From contig JAZRPB010000036.1 of NCBI GenBank assembly GCA_045649025.1, positions 40,641 to 104,640 on the forward strand: DNA of 64,000 nt, written 5' to 3'. This DNA is from Ornithomonoglobus_A sp045649025 (lineage in GTDB: Bacteria; Bacillota; Clostridia; UBA1381). The notes below the pieces were generated by a model. That model did not search any database, was not told where the DNA came from, and saw only the letters and a program-made list of their open reading frames with translations. This document shows, piece by piece, positions 26,399-35,154 of the stretch (position 1 is its first letter; each line of letters opens with the position of its first letter). A program made the position numbers and the translations under genes.

Positions 26399-27064
26399 AT
26401 GATAGAATATGACGAAAATGCAATTGTTCCGCCGTATATAACAAGCTATTTGCGAGAAAAAACAACACATCAAGATGAGTTTTTGCATCAGCTCGAAAAA
26501 TACGCCCAGGAAAATTCCGTTCCCATTGTGGAGCCTGAAACAGCAAGATTTCTTTCGGTACTAACCAAAATTAAAAAACCAAAACGTGTTTTAGAGGTTG
26601 GCTGTGCAATAGGCTATTCGGCAATATTAATGGCACAAAGTATGGACGACGATGCAAAAATCATAACAATGGAATATAATCACGAGCTGGCACTATTAGC
26701 CCGTGAAAACATAAAAAAAGCAGGGTATGAGGATAGAATAACGGTTGTTGAAGCAGATGCAAAGGAGTTTATACACACAATTGAGGAGGATGAATATTTT
26801 GATATAATCTTTCTCGACGGTCCCAAAGCACATTATATGTATATGCTCAACAAGTGTATAAATCTGCTTAAAAAAGGCGGAATTTTAATATCCGACAATG
26901 TGTTATATAAGGGAATGACACCCGACGATAACCATGTGGTAAGAAGAAAAATAACAATAGTTAAAAGATTAAGAAGTTATATTGATATGCTTATGAACGA
27001 TGAAAGAATACAGACATCACTATTGTCGCTTGGTGACGGTGTAACTGTATCGGTAAAGCTGTAA
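26399..27064 (+). CDS. trmR: tRNA 5-hydroxyuridine methyltransferase (YrrM/TrmR-like O-methyltransferase)
   Basis: Class I SAM methyltransferase of the O-MTase 3 family: VLEVGCAIGYSAI (SAM motif I), ITMEYN, DIIFLDGPK, GGILISDNVLYKG. In B. subtilis TrmR makes 5-methoxyuridine from 5-hydroxyuridine at tRNA position 34. The neighbouring gene encodes the U32-family hydroxylase that makes the substrate, so the two steps are side by side. 221 aa. AAGGAG lies 7 bp before the ATG. Confidence 0.9.
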   Translation: MIEYDENAIVPPYITSYLREKTTHQDEFLHQLEKYAQENSVPIVEPETARFLSVLTKIKKPKRVLEVGCAIGYSAILMAQSMDDDAKIITMEYNHELALLARENIKKAGYEDRITVVEADAKEFIHTIEEDEYFDIIFLDGPKAHYMYMLNKCINLLKKGGILISDNVLYKGMTPDDNHVVRRKITIVKRLRSYIDMLMNDERIQTSLLSLGDGVTVSVKL

Positions 27065-27088
27065 ATGAATATGGAAGGATAAACAAAG

Positions 27089-28315
27089 ATGGTAAAACCC
27101 GAATTATTAGCACCAGGAGGAAGTCTTGAAAAGCTGAAAACTGCAATAGATTATGGGGCAGATGCAGTCTATATAGGTGGCGAAGCATATAGCTTAAGAG
27201 TAGCTGCAGAAAATTTCTCGATTGAGGATATGAAGGAGGGCATTAAATATGCCCACGACAGAGGTAAAAAGGTGTATCTTACTGCCAATATTTTACCGCA
27301 TAACGAGGACATAGAAAAGTTTGAGGACTATATTAAGGAAATTCGTCCTCTTGGTTTTGATGCTATATTAATTGCAGATTTGGGACTTTTTGATATGATG
27401 AGGGAGCTTGCCCCCGAAATTCCAATTCATATAAGCACACAGGCTAACAATGTAAATTACCGCAGTGCAACAATGTGGCATAAAATGGGTGCAAAGCGAG
27501 TTGTTTTAGCACGTGAAATGTCGTTTGCAGAAATTAAGGAAATACGAAAAAAAATCCCCGAGGATTTGGAAATTGAAGCATTTGTGCATGGTGCAATGTG
27601 TATTTCATATTCAGGCAGATGTCTTTTATCTAACTATATGACAAACCGCGACGCAAATTTGGGTGCGTGCTCACATCCATGCAGATGGAACTACAAGCTT
27701 GTTGAGGAAACAAGACCAGGCGAGTATATGGATGTTTTTGAAAATGAAAGAGGTACTTTTATTTTTAATTCAAAGGATTTATGTATGATAGAGCATATCC
27801 CCGAAATTGTAAATTGCGGTATATCAAGTCTTAAATTAGAAGGACGTGTAAAAACGTCGTATTATGTTGCAACTGTGGTTGGTGCATACAGACGAGAGAT
27901 TGACAGATATTTTGCAGACCCTGAAAACTACAAATTTAATGAAGAAGAATTAAATGAGCTTTGCAAGGTTAGTCATCGTCCGTACACAACAGGCTTTTAC
28001 TATAAAAAGCCCGACAAGGATACACAGGTTTATACCAACAGCTCATATATAAGAGATTACGACTTAATAGGTATGGTTGAAGAATACGACAACGAGAAGA
28101 AAATTGCAAAAATCACCCAACGCAACAGATTTTTTAAGGGTGACGAAATAGAGATTATTCAGCCGCAAAAACCATACTTTAAGCAAACAATAACATTTAT
28201 GCAGGATGAAAAGGGCACAGATATAGATGTTGCACCTCACGCACAAATGACGGTTTATATAAATTGTGACGAGAGTGTAGTGACGGGTGCAATGTTAAGA
28301 AAAAAGCGGGATTAA
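27089..28315 (+). CDS. trhP: U32-family protein, prephenate-dependent tRNA uridine 5-hydroxylase (TrhP)
   Basis: MVKPELLAPGGSLEKLKTAI begins a TIM-barrel typical of peptidase family U32, now known in E. coli and B. subtilis as tRNA hydroxylases. The signature EAFVHGAMCISYSGRC and the following NLGACSHPCRW hold conserved cysteines, likely Fe-S ligands. 408 aa. Located between trmR and an FAD protein in one run. A protease role was the older assignment; the tRNA role is better supported by the gene order. Confidence 0.9.
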   Translation: MVKPELLAPGGSLEKLKTAIDYGADAVYIGGEAYSLRVAAENFSIEDMKEGIKYAHDRGKKVYLTANILPHNEDIEKFEDYIKEIRPLGFDAILIADLGLFDMMRELAPEIPIHISTQANNVNYRSATMWHKMGAKRVVLAREMSFAEIKEIRKKIPEDLEIEAFVHGAMCISYSGRCLLSNYMTNRDANLGACSHPCRWNYKLVEETRPGEYMDVFENERGTFIFNSKDLCMIEHIPEIVNCGISSLKLEGRVKTSYYVATVVGAYRREIDRYFADPENYKFNEEELNELCKVSHRPYTTGFYYKKPDKDTQVYTNSSYIRDYDLIGMVEEYDNEKKIAKITQRNRFFKGDEIEIIQPQKPYFKQTITFMQDEKGTDIDVAPHAQMTVYINCDESVVTGAMLRKKRD

Positions 28316-28321
28316 GCCGAA

Positions 28322-29857
28322 ATGATACGTATAAGTAATATAAAAGTCCTATTAGACGGGGATATATACGAAAAAATAAAAAAGGAAATACCAAGTGCGA
28401 AAAATGTAAAAATTACAAAAAAATCCATTGACGCACGAAAAAAGAGCGATGTTCATTATGTGTACACTGTTGATTTGTGTGCAGATAATGAGCTTCTTTT
28501 GGTGCAGAAAAATAAAAATATAACCTTTGTAGAGGAAAGTGAATACAAATTTCCTAAAGCACCTGTAAATGACATACCCTATGTTGTAGTGGGCGGCGGA
28601 CCTGCGGGTTTGATGTGTGCATATCTGCTTTGTGAAAACGGGCACAAGGTAATTCTTTTGGAGCGTGGTAAATGCGTTGAGGAAAGAAAAAAAGATGTAG
28701 ATAATTTTAACGAAAACGGAATTTTAAACGAAAATTCAAATGTGCAGTTTGGCGAGGGCGGTGCAGGCACGTTTTCAGATGGTAAATTAACAACAGGCAT
28801 TAAGGATTTTCGTATAAAAAAAGTTCTGGATGTGTTTGTTCAAAACGGTGCACCCAAGGAGATTTTATATCTTTCAAAGCCGCATATTGGAACAGATAAT
28901 TTGTATAATATGGTGCGTTCTATGCGTAATAAAATCATAAAAAACGGCGGTGATGTGCGTTTTAATAGCACTATGACAGGGCTTGTTATAGAAAATGGGC
29001 AAATAAAGGGCTGCATTGTAAATGATGACTACACAATAGAAACCCACAAAATAGTGCTTGCAACAGGTCACAGTGCAAGAGACACCTTCAAAATGCTAAA
29101 GGAAAGTAATGTGAAAATGGAGCAAAAAAGCTTTTCTGTTGGCGGAAGAATTGAACATTCACAGGAAATGATAAATAAATCGCAATATGGCGAGTTCTAT
29201 AATAAGCTTGGTGCGGCAGACTATAAGCTTTCAGCACATCTTCCCAACGGCAGAGGTGTATATACATTTTGTATGTGTCCTGGCGGATATGTTATGGCGT
29301 CTGCGTCCGAAGAGGGCGGTATAGTAACCAACGGAATGAGCTACTATGCACGTGACGGCGAAAACGCAAACAGTGCGTTGCTTGTGAGTGTAACGCCAAA
29401 GGATTTTGGCTCGGACGATGTTCTTGCAGGAATGTATCTGCAACGAGAAATTGAACAAAGAGCATACAAGGCTGCAAATAACACATATAAAGCACCCGCA
29501 CAGTATGTTGGCGACTTTTTGGGTGTTGAAATAACAGATAAAAGAGTTACACCAACATATAAAATGGGTGTTACGTGGACAAATATAGATGAGGTACTGC
29601 CCGATTTTGTTGTAAAGGCAATGAGGGACGGAATAAAGGCACTCGATAAAAAGCTAAAAGGCTTTGCCTCCACTGGTGCTCTCATAACCGTACCTGAAAC
29701 ACGTTCATCCTCGCCCGTAAGAATTGAGCGTGATGATACAATGCAATCAAACATAAAGGGCCTGTATCCCTGCGGTGAGGGTGCAGGTTATGCAGGGGGG
29801 ATTATGTCTGCAGCAGTGGATGGGATAAAGGTGGCAGAGCGAATTATAGGTTGCTGA
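28322..29857 (+). CDS. FAD-dependent dehydrogenase of the COG2509 type
   Basis: An N-terminal roughly 85-residue domain (IRISNIKVLLDG...) precedes a GR2-type FAD domain: VVVGGGPAGLMCAYLL, then VQFGEGGAGTFSDGKL, KIVLATGHSARDTF and near the end GLYPCGEGAGYAGGIMSAA. 511 aa. Conserved in Bacillota with no established substrate. Starts 6 bp after trhP, with which it is probably cotranscribed. Confidence 0.88.
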   Translation: MIRISNIKVLLDGDIYEKIKKEIPSAKNVKITKKSIDARKKSDVHYVYTVDLCADNELLLVQKNKNITFVEESEYKFPKAPVNDIPYVVVGGGPAGLMCAYLLCENGHKVILLERGKCVEERKKDVDNFNENGILNENSNVQFGEGGAGTFSDGKLTTGIKDFRIKKVLDVFVQNGAPKEILYLSKPHIGTDNLYNMVRSMRNKIIKNGGDVRFNSTMTGLVIENGQIKGCIVNDDYTIETHKIVLATGHSARDTFKMLKESNVKMEQKSFSVGGRIEHSQEMINKSQYGEFYNKLGAADYKLSAHLPNGRGVYTFCMCPGGYVMASASEEGGIVTNGMSYYARDGENANSALLVSVTPKDFGSDDVLAGMYLQREIEQRAYKAANNTYKAPAQYVGDFLGVEITDKRVTPTYKMGVTWTNIDEVLPDFVVKAMRDGIKALDKKLKGFASTGALITVPETRSSSPVRIERDDTMQSNIKGLYPCGEGAGYAGGIMSAAVDGIKVAERIIGC

Positions 29858-29861
29858 CTTG

Positions 29862-30071
29862 GTCTTTTTGTGTATCTTGCACACATATGCTCAATTGCGT
29901 ATAAGGCATACGCGGCAATCGCATATATGCACAACCTACACTAAAAATCCCTGCGTCGGTGGTGATGTCTTTTTGCGTATCTTGCACGTTTATGTTCGTT
30001 TGCGTATAAGGCATACGTGGTAAACGCATATATGCACAACCTATACTAAAAATCCCTGCGTCGGTGGGGAA
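29862..30071 (+). repeat. Two tandem 105-bp palindromic repeat units
   Basis: Unit 1 29862-29966 and unit 2 29967-30071 begin GTCTTTTTG and end in CTGCGTCGGTGG plus a few variable bases. Each contains a roughly 58-nt imperfect palindrome around GCGTATAAGGCATACG. Arms vary together: ATTGC/GCAAT in unit 1, TTTGC/GTAAA in unit 2. Not a CRISPR array: the units are contiguous. They fill most of the gap between the FAD gene and the DUF421 gene. Confidence 0.85.
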
Positions 30072-30137
30072 GTGTCATTTGTGTATAAGAGAATATATAT
30101 TAAATATTGGTAAATAATAAGCACGAGGTGAACACAC

Positions 30138-30779
30138 GTGCTTATTATTTTTTTTCGTACTCTTATATTATATTTTACAGTTGTGGTATCGTTAAGGACA
30201 ATGGGAAAACGACAGCTTGGCGAGCTTCAGCCGTCGGAGCTGGTGGTTGCAATAATGATTTCCGATTTAGCGTCTGTGCCAATGCAGGATATTGATATTC
30301 CGCTTCTTACGGGTATTATACCTGTTATTACTCTTATTATGGCAGAGGTGCTTTTATCGTTTATTGCCTTAAAATCCAAATGGGCAAGAAAGGTTATCTC
30401 GGGCGAGCCGAGTATTGTTATATATAATGGTAAAATAATAGAAAAGGAATTAAGAAAGCTACGCTTTAATCTTGACGATTTAATATCAGAATTAAGATTT
30501 AACGGCAGTGCGGATATTCGTGATGTTGAGGTTGCAGTTGTGGAAACAAGCGGTAAGTTAAGCATTATACAAAAGCAGAATGCAAGTGCGGGTGAGAATG
30601 TGCCGTTTATGGTAATATCCGACGGAAGTATAAACGAGGAGGAAGTAAAAAGAAGTGGCCGCACACTTTCCTCAATAAAAAAAGAGCTTGAAAAGCAGGG
30701 CATAAAATCTATAAAAAAGGTGTTTATTGCATCAATTTCTGATGATGGAAGTATGTTTGTTCAGGAGAAGGAAAAATAA
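30138..30779 (+). CDS. DUF421 (YetF/YdfS-type) membrane protein
   Basis: Starts at GTG with GAGGTG 7 bases upstream. Three N-terminal TM segments (LIIFFRTLILYFTVVVSL; ELVVAIMISDLASVPM; IIPVITLIMAEVLLSFIA) with the family motif RTMGKRQLGELQPSELVV, then a cytoplasmic domain with EPSIVIYNGKI and LISELRFNG. 213 aa. Paired with a DUF4363 gene 1 base later, the arrangement common in Clostridia. Molecular function unknown; relatives are sporulation-associated in Bacillus. Confidence 0.9.
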   Translation: MLIIFFRTLILYFTVVVSLRTMGKRQLGELQPSELVVAIMISDLASVPMQDIDIPLLTGIIPVITLIMAEVLLSFIALKSKWARKVISGEPSIVIYNGKIIEKELRKLRFNLDDLISELRFNGSADIRDVEVAVVETSGKLSIIQKQNASAGENVPFMVISDGSINEEEVKRSGRTLSSIKKELEKQGIKSIKKVFIASISDDGSMFVQEKEK

Positions 30780-30780
30780 T

Positions 30781-31161
30781 ATGAGAAGTGTTATTGTTGC
30801 GTTGGGGATTATTGTTTTGTGTGTGGCGGGAAGCCTGTTGTATACAACTCATCTTGAAGCTACTGCAAATGAAATGCTAAAAACAAATAACAGCATTACC
30901 GCAAGTGTGGTAAATGAAGAATATGAAAGGGCGGTAGTTGAAATTAAGTCATTAACAAGCTATGTGCGTGAAAAAAGAGTGCTTTTAGATGCAATTGGCA
31001 ACCATCAGGAGCTTGATGATATAGAAGAAAAGCTATCCGAGCTTCTGGCATATGCATATGAAAAAGATAAAATGCACTCTCTTTCAAAATGCTATATGCT
31101 TGATTTTTTAATAAAAAGTCTGCCAAGAAACTTTAAATTAAAAATAGAAAATATTTTATAG
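30781..31161 (+). CDS. DUF4363 small membrane-anchored protein
   Basis: 126 residues: one N-terminal TM helix (VIVALGIIVLCVAGSLLY) and a helical extracytoplasmic part of coiled-coil character, ending SLPRNFKLKIENIL. ATG at 30781 has AGGAGAAGG upstream; the frame continues back into the previous gene. DUF421 and DUF4363 genes travel together, so the products likely interact. Function unknown. Confidence 0.85.
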   Translation: MRSVIVALGIIVLCVAGSLLYTTHLEATANEMLKTNNSITASVVNEEYERAVVEIKSLTSYVREKRVLLDAIGNHQELDDIEEKLSELLAYAYEKDKMHSLSKCYMLDFLIKSLPRNFKLKIENIL

Positions 31162-31397
31162 CAATAAAGCTTTAAATAGTTTATTGTCAAATAAAAGCAC
31201 AAAAACTATTGTAATTTTTCACAAAAGTGTAAAGAATGTGCAGAGTAAGTTATCATATATTGAACACACAGTCGCAAAACGTCGAATTAACACTATATTT
31301 ATTTTGTTGTTTGTTAAGAATATATCGCTGAAATATGGCATAATTAAGCGGTTTTTAAGGTGAAAAATATAATAGTGCCGAAAAAGATAAAAACCTA

Positions 31398-31426
31398 TTG
31401 AAAAATGTGGTAATATGATGTATTAT
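31398..31426 (+). promoter_or_regulatory. Sigma-A promoter of the Spo0A-like gene
   Basis: TTGAAA (31398-31403), 17-bp spacer, TATTAT (31421-31426). TGTGGTAA occurs twice, from within the spacer and just after the -10. Elsewhere in the gap 31162-31522 there is an AATAGTTT/AAACTATT inverted repeat shortly after the DUF4363 stop and a partial 0A-box match, CGTCGAA, near 31280. AAAAGGAG precedes the gene. Confidence 0.6.
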
Positions 31427-31522
31427 GTGGTAACAAAAAACAAATCGTTCCAAAACATACATCATTTTACACAGGTTACGGAGTGGTTGTAAGAAAATTT
31501 AATAAAAAAGGAGTTAATTATT

Positions 31523-32080
31523 ATGCAAGCAGAAAATAAAATATCAGTTCTTGTTGCAGACCATAACAGCGAAAGGGTAATGACAGTAAATGAGTTTTTC
31601 GTAAAAAATAACAACGCAAACACACTAACCTTTAAATCGGGTGAGGAATACTATGTAATAAAGCCTCAATCAGAAATTAATGTAAGGGTTATACCGCAAA
31701 AGGAGAAGAACTTTGTATATCTTAAAAACGATCTTGAATTTGTTGTTAGTGAGAATTTAAGAAATCTTGGTGTGCCGCCTCATATAAAGGGCTATCAGTA
31801 CTTAAGAAAGGCAATAATTATGTCGGTGGAGAATGTTAATGTACTAGATTTTATAACAAAACAACTATATCCCGATATTGCAAAAGCCTACAATACCACC
31901 TCCGACAGAGTGGAAAGGGCAATACGTCATTCAATAGAGGTATCGTGGTCGAGAGGTAACTCAAAAGCAATAGGTGAGGTGTTTGGATATACAAATTTAG
32001 ACACAATACGCCCCACAAACTCCGAATACATAGCAATGCTTTCCGATAAAATAAGACTGCAAATGAAACAGCATAATTAA
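31523..32080 (+). CDS. Spo0A-family regulator lacking the phosphoacceptor part of its receiver domain
   Basis: Residues 75-185 are a full Spo0A DNA-binding domain: NLGVPPHIKGYQYLRKAI, LYPDIAKAYNTTSDRVERAI, RHSIEVSWSRGN, PTNSEYIAMLSDKIRL. Residues 6-26 (ISVLVADHNSERVMTVNEFF) look like the first strand and helix of a receiver, and GEEYYVIKP (40-48) like its last strand, but the middle, including the phosphorylated aspartate, is missing: 185 aa against about 260-270. The frame is intact. It may bind 0A boxes without phosphorelay control, or be a paralogue of a normal Spo0A located elsewhere. Confidence 0.88.
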   Translation: MQAENKISVLVADHNSERVMTVNEFFVKNNNANTLTFKSGEEYYVIKPQSEINVRVIPQKEKNFVYLKNDLEFVVSENLRNLGVPPHIKGYQYLRKAIIMSVENVNVLDFITKQLYPDIAKAYNTTSDRVERAIRHSIEVSWSRGNSKAIGEVFGYTNLDTIRPTNSEYIAMLSDKIRLQMKQHN

Positions 32081-32141
32081 ATTATGTATAAACTCGTACT
32101 TTTTTTGGAAATAATAGAAAATAAAAACTTTGGAGGATATT

Positions 32142-32510
32142 ATGGAAAGAAAAAGTAATATTATAGTTATTTTTGCATATCTATTGCTTGTGCTTGTGTT
32201 TTTTGCACTGGGCTTTATGATTGGTAACATTAACCGTCCAAAGCCTGTTGTATCAACCGCAGTGTCGAAGGAAGAGCTTATGAGCGTATCACTTCCTGCC
32301 ACAATAGCCGAAAAACTTAAATACTGTGTACGTCTTAATGGTGACGAATTAAGTCTTTTAAGAGTTACACAGGACGGCGAGGAAATGATGTACACCGTGA
32401 AAATAAGTGCAGATATGTTCCCAAAAGAAGATATAGAAGCATTAAAGGCAGGCATTGAACTTGGCAGTATCAATGAGGCACACTCGCTAATTGAAAACTT
32501 TGTGAGTTGA
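32142..32510 (+). CDS. Single-TM protein with a BofC C-terminal-like domain
   Basis: 122 residues. TM helix IIVIFAYLLLVLVFFALGFMI, then an extracytoplasmic part ending EEMMYTVKISADMFPKEDI and EALKAGIELGSINEAHSLIE, resembling the C-terminal domain of BofC, which tunes SpoIVB signalling in sporulation. GGAGG lies 5 bp ahead of the ATG at 32142; the upstream ATG at 32130 lies next to that binding site. The assignment to BofC is by eye and moderate; proximity to the Spo0A-like gene agrees. Confidence 0.65.
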   Translation: MERKSNIIVIFAYLLLVLVFFALGFMIGNINRPKPVVSTAVSKEELMSVSLPATIAEKLKYCVRLNGDELSLLRVTQDGEEMMYTVKISADMFPKEDIEALKAGIELGSINEAHSLIENFVS

Positions 32511-32547
32511 TAATTTATTAAGCAATTAACACAATTATCAACAAACT

Positions 32548-32582
32548 AAAATGTTTATTAACAAATTGTTAAATAAACATTT
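32548..32582. terminator. AT-rich stem downstream of the BofC-like gene
   Basis: AAATGTTTATT-AACAA and TTGTT-a-AATAAACATTT pair over 16 bp with a one-base bulge. No T-run; possible terminator or operator between this gene and groESL. Confidence 0.45.
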
Positions 32583-32658
32583 CAAAGAAAAATGAAGAAA
32601 ATGGAAGAAAATTAAAGTATTTGCCATAAAAAACCATAAAATTTCTTAATATATAGGT

Positions 32659-32722
32659 TTGATTATTTTAATAAAAAGTACCATAATATCTATTGTTAGC
32701 AATCGAAAGAGATGAGTGCTAA
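32659..32722 (+). promoter_or_regulatory. groESL promoter with CIRCE operator
   Basis: TTGATT (32659-32664), 17 bp, CATAAT (32682-32687). At 32696-32722 TTAGCAATC-N9-GAGTGCTAA matches the CIRCE consensus with a single change in the left arm. This is the binding site of HrcA, so the chaperonin operon should be heat-inducible by derepression. No hrcA in the window. Confidence 0.92.
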
Positions 32723-32769
32723 TATGAAATGTGAGATAAACTATAAATAAATTTTAGGAGGTATAGGTT

Positions 32770-33045
32770 ATGACTATCAAACCATTGGCAGACAGAGTTG
32801 TTATTAAAATGCTTGAAGCAGAGGAAACAACAAAGAGCGGCATCATTCTTACCGCAAAGGCACAGGAGAAGCCACAGGTTGCAGAGGTTGTTGCAGTAGG
32901 CCCTGGCGACAAGGACGTGGTTATGGAAGTAAGCGTTGGGGATAAGGTGCTTATTTCAAAATATGCGGGTACAGAGGTTAAGCTTGATAATGAGGAATAC
33001 ACAATCCTAAAGCAAGCCGACATTCTTGCAAAGGTTACCGACTGA
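32770..33045 (+). CDS. groES: Co-chaperonin GroES
   Basis: Heptameric lid of the GroEL chamber. 91 aa; IKPLADRVVIKMLEAEETTKSGIIL holds the mobile loop, and DKVLISKYAGTEVKLDNEEY the core. AGGAGG lies 8 bp ahead of the ATG. First gene of the CIRCE-controlled operon; 41 bp before groEL. Confidence 0.98.
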   Translation: MTIKPLADRVVIKMLEAEETTKSGIILTAKAQEKPQVAEVVAVGPGDKDVVMEVSVGDKVLISKYAGTEVKLDNEEYTILKQADILAKVTD

Positions 33046-33086
33046 TTTTCGGGAATATAATTATATAGGAAAGAGGATTTTTTAAA

Positions 33087-34715
33087 ATGGCAAAGCAAAT
33101 TAAATTTGGTCAGGAAGCAAGAAGCGCTCTTGAGAGCGGTATAAATCAATTAGCAGATACAGTTAAAATAACATTAGGTCCTAAAGGCAGAAATGTTGTT
33201 TTAGATAAGAAATTCGGTGCACCGCTTATCACAAACGACGGTGTTACAATTGCAAAGGAAATAGAGCTTGATGACGCATTTGAAAATATGGGTGCACAGC
33301 TTGTAAAAGAGGTTGCAACAAAAACAAACGATGTTGCAGGTGACGGTACAACAACTGCAACACTTCTTGCACAGGCACTTGTAAGAGAAGGATTAAAGAA
33401 CGTTGCTGCAGGTGCAAACCCCATGATAGTAAGAAAGGGTATTCAAAAGGCAGTTGACGCGGCAGTTGAGAAACTACTTTCTTCTGCAAGAAAGGTATCT
33501 GGTAAAGACGATATAGCAAGAGTTGCGGCAGTAAGTGCAGCAAACGAAGAGGTTGGTGCTCTTATTGCAGATGCAATGGAAAAGGTTACAGCCGACGGTG
33601 TTATCACAATTGAGGAATCAAAAACTGCTGAAACATATTCAGAAACAGTTGAGGGTATGCAATTTGACCGTGGCTACATCACACCATATATGGTAACAGA
33701 TACAGATAAGATGGAAGCAGTTATTGATGATGCTTATATTCTTATCACAGACAAGAAAATATCAAATATTCAGGAAATTCTGCCGCTTTTAGAACAGCTT
33801 GTTCAGGCAGGTAAGAAGATGGTTATTATTGCAGAGGATGTTGAGGGTGAAGCTCTTTCAACATTGATTGTTAATAAGTTAAGAGGCACATTTGTGTGCG
33901 TTCCTGTTAAAGCACCTGGCTTTGGCGACAGACGTAAGGAAATGCTACGTGATATAGCAATTCTAACAGGCGGTGAGGTTATTTCAGAGGAGCTTGGTCT
34001 TGAGCTTAAGGATACACAAATTTCACAGCTTGGCCGTGCAAGACAGGTTAAGATAATGAAGGAAAACACAGTTATTGTTGACGGTGCAGGCTCATCCGAT
34101 GAAATTGCGGCAAGAATTAATGCAATTAAAAATTCAATTGCTACATCAACTTCAGATTTCGATAAAGAAAAGCTACAGGAAAGACTTGCAAAGCTTGCAG
34201 GTGGAGTGGCAGTAATAAAGGTTGGTGCCGCAACAGAAACTGAAATGAAGGAAATGAAATTAAGAATAGAGGATGCTCTTGCAGCAACCAAGGCTGCAGT
34301 TGAAGAGGGTATTATCGCAGGCGGCGGCACAAGCTACATCGATGTTATCCCTGCAGTTGAGGCATTGTTGGAAACAACAGAGGGTGATGAAAAAACAGGT
34401 GTTTCAATTGTACTTAAGGCACTTGAAGAGCCATGCTGGCAGATTGCCAAAAATGCAGGTCTTGAGGGTAGCGTTATAGTTGACAAGGTTAAGAATTGCG
34501 AGGCAGGTGTAGGCTTTAATGCACTCAAGGAGGAGTATGTTGATATGCTTGAAAACGGTATTGTTGACCCTGTTAAGGTTACAAGAAGTGCATTGCAGAA
34601 TGCCGCATCTGTTGCATCAATGGTGCTAACAACAGAAAGCCTTGTTGCAGATAAGCCAGAGCCACCGGCTCCTGCTCCTGCAATGGATCCATCAGCAATG
34701 GGCGGAATGTATTAA
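33087..34715 (+). CDS. groEL: Chaperonin GroEL
   Basis: 60-kDa folding chaperone. 542 aa with the ATP-site motif NDGVTIAKEIEL and GDGTTTATLLAQ (Asp of GDGTTT is catalytic), and GAATETEMKEMK near residue 380. The C-terminal tail is Pro/Ala-rich, ending AMGGMY, with just one GGM unit. The long antisense frames inside it are shadows. Confidence 0.98.
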   Translation: MAKQIKFGQEARSALESGINQLADTVKITLGPKGRNVVLDKKFGAPLITNDGVTIAKEIELDDAFENMGAQLVKEVATKTNDVAGDGTTTATLLAQALVREGLKNVAAGANPMIVRKGIQKAVDAAVEKLLSSARKVSGKDDIARVAAVSAANEEVGALIADAMEKVTADGVITIEESKTAETYSETVEGMQFDRGYITPYMVTDTDKMEAVIDDAYILITDKKISNIQEILPLLEQLVQAGKKMVIIAEDVEGEALSTLIVNKLRGTFVCVPVKAPGFGDRRKEMLRDIAILTGGEVISEELGLELKDTQISQLGRARQVKIMKENTVIVDGAGSSDEIAARINAIKNSIATSTSDFDKEKLQERLAKLAGGVAVIKVGAATETEMKEMKLRIEDALAATKAAVEEGIIAGGGTSYIDVIPAVEALLETTEGDEKTGVSIVLKALEEPCWQIAKNAGLEGSVIVDKVKNCEAGVGFNALKEEYVDMLENGIVDPVKVTRSALQNAASVASMVLTTESLVADKPEPPAPAPAMDPSAMGGMY

Positions 34716-34736
34716 TTAAAAAATAATAGTTTGAAA

Positions 34737-34766
34737 GGGGCTGTAATAAATTTACAGCCCCTCTTT
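34737..34766 (+). terminator. Terminator of the groESL operon
   Basis: GGGGCTGTAA-taaat-TTACAGCCCC, a perfect 10-bp GC-rich stem, followed by TCTTT. It ends 2 bp before structured element copy 2. Confidence 0.8.
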
Positions 34767-34767
34767 A

Positions 34768-35000
34768 GTGGATAGAAAAAAAGATGCAGAATAAACAAAC
34801 CGAACTAAAAACAAAGCTTTTGCTTTGTTTTTTAGGTTACCCGAAGCTGTATGTGATACAGCAAGCGGTGAGGTTTGTTTGTAGCAAAAAGTCATAAAAA
34901 ATCAATTCTTGGATGTTTTCTTGCGTTGTTTATAATAAAGAAATTAATTTATACTATTAATTTCCTGACTTTTTGCGGTCTGCGCTTTTTTTACATCCAC
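34768..35000. repeat. Interspersed structured element, copy 2 (233 bp)
   Basis: Same orientation as copy 1. Its ends read GTGGAT and ATCCAC, so a base change at the left end is matched at the right end and the two still pair. Inner stems: AAAAACAAAGC-tttt-GCTTTGTTTTT, GCTGTAT-gtg-ATACAGC, and the basal GCAAAAAGTC/GACTTTTTGC, with the conserved AGGTTACCCGAA and GAGGTTTGTTT between. Located between groEL and dnaG, both on the plus strand; the rest of the gap (35001-35154) is AT-rich with only the dnaG binding site visible. Confidence 0.85.
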
Positions 35001-35154
35001 TTTTTACATAAAAATACAAATTATTCGTATAATTTGACACATTTTTAATAAAAAGGTACAAATATAAAAAATTTTATGAATAAAAAAGGAGTTAGAGGGT
35101 GAATAATCGTATTATATATTGAGAAAATTTGTATTAAAAAGGGGAGGTGAGATT

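Noticed and set aside
29862..30071. Possible CRISPR array
   Set aside because: Only two contiguous 105-bp units, no unique spacers and no cas genes.
33803..34330. 175-aa minus-strand frame inside groEL
   Set aside because: Antisense shadow of a highly conserved gene; low-complexity Ser/Ala/Pro composition and no ribosome binding site.
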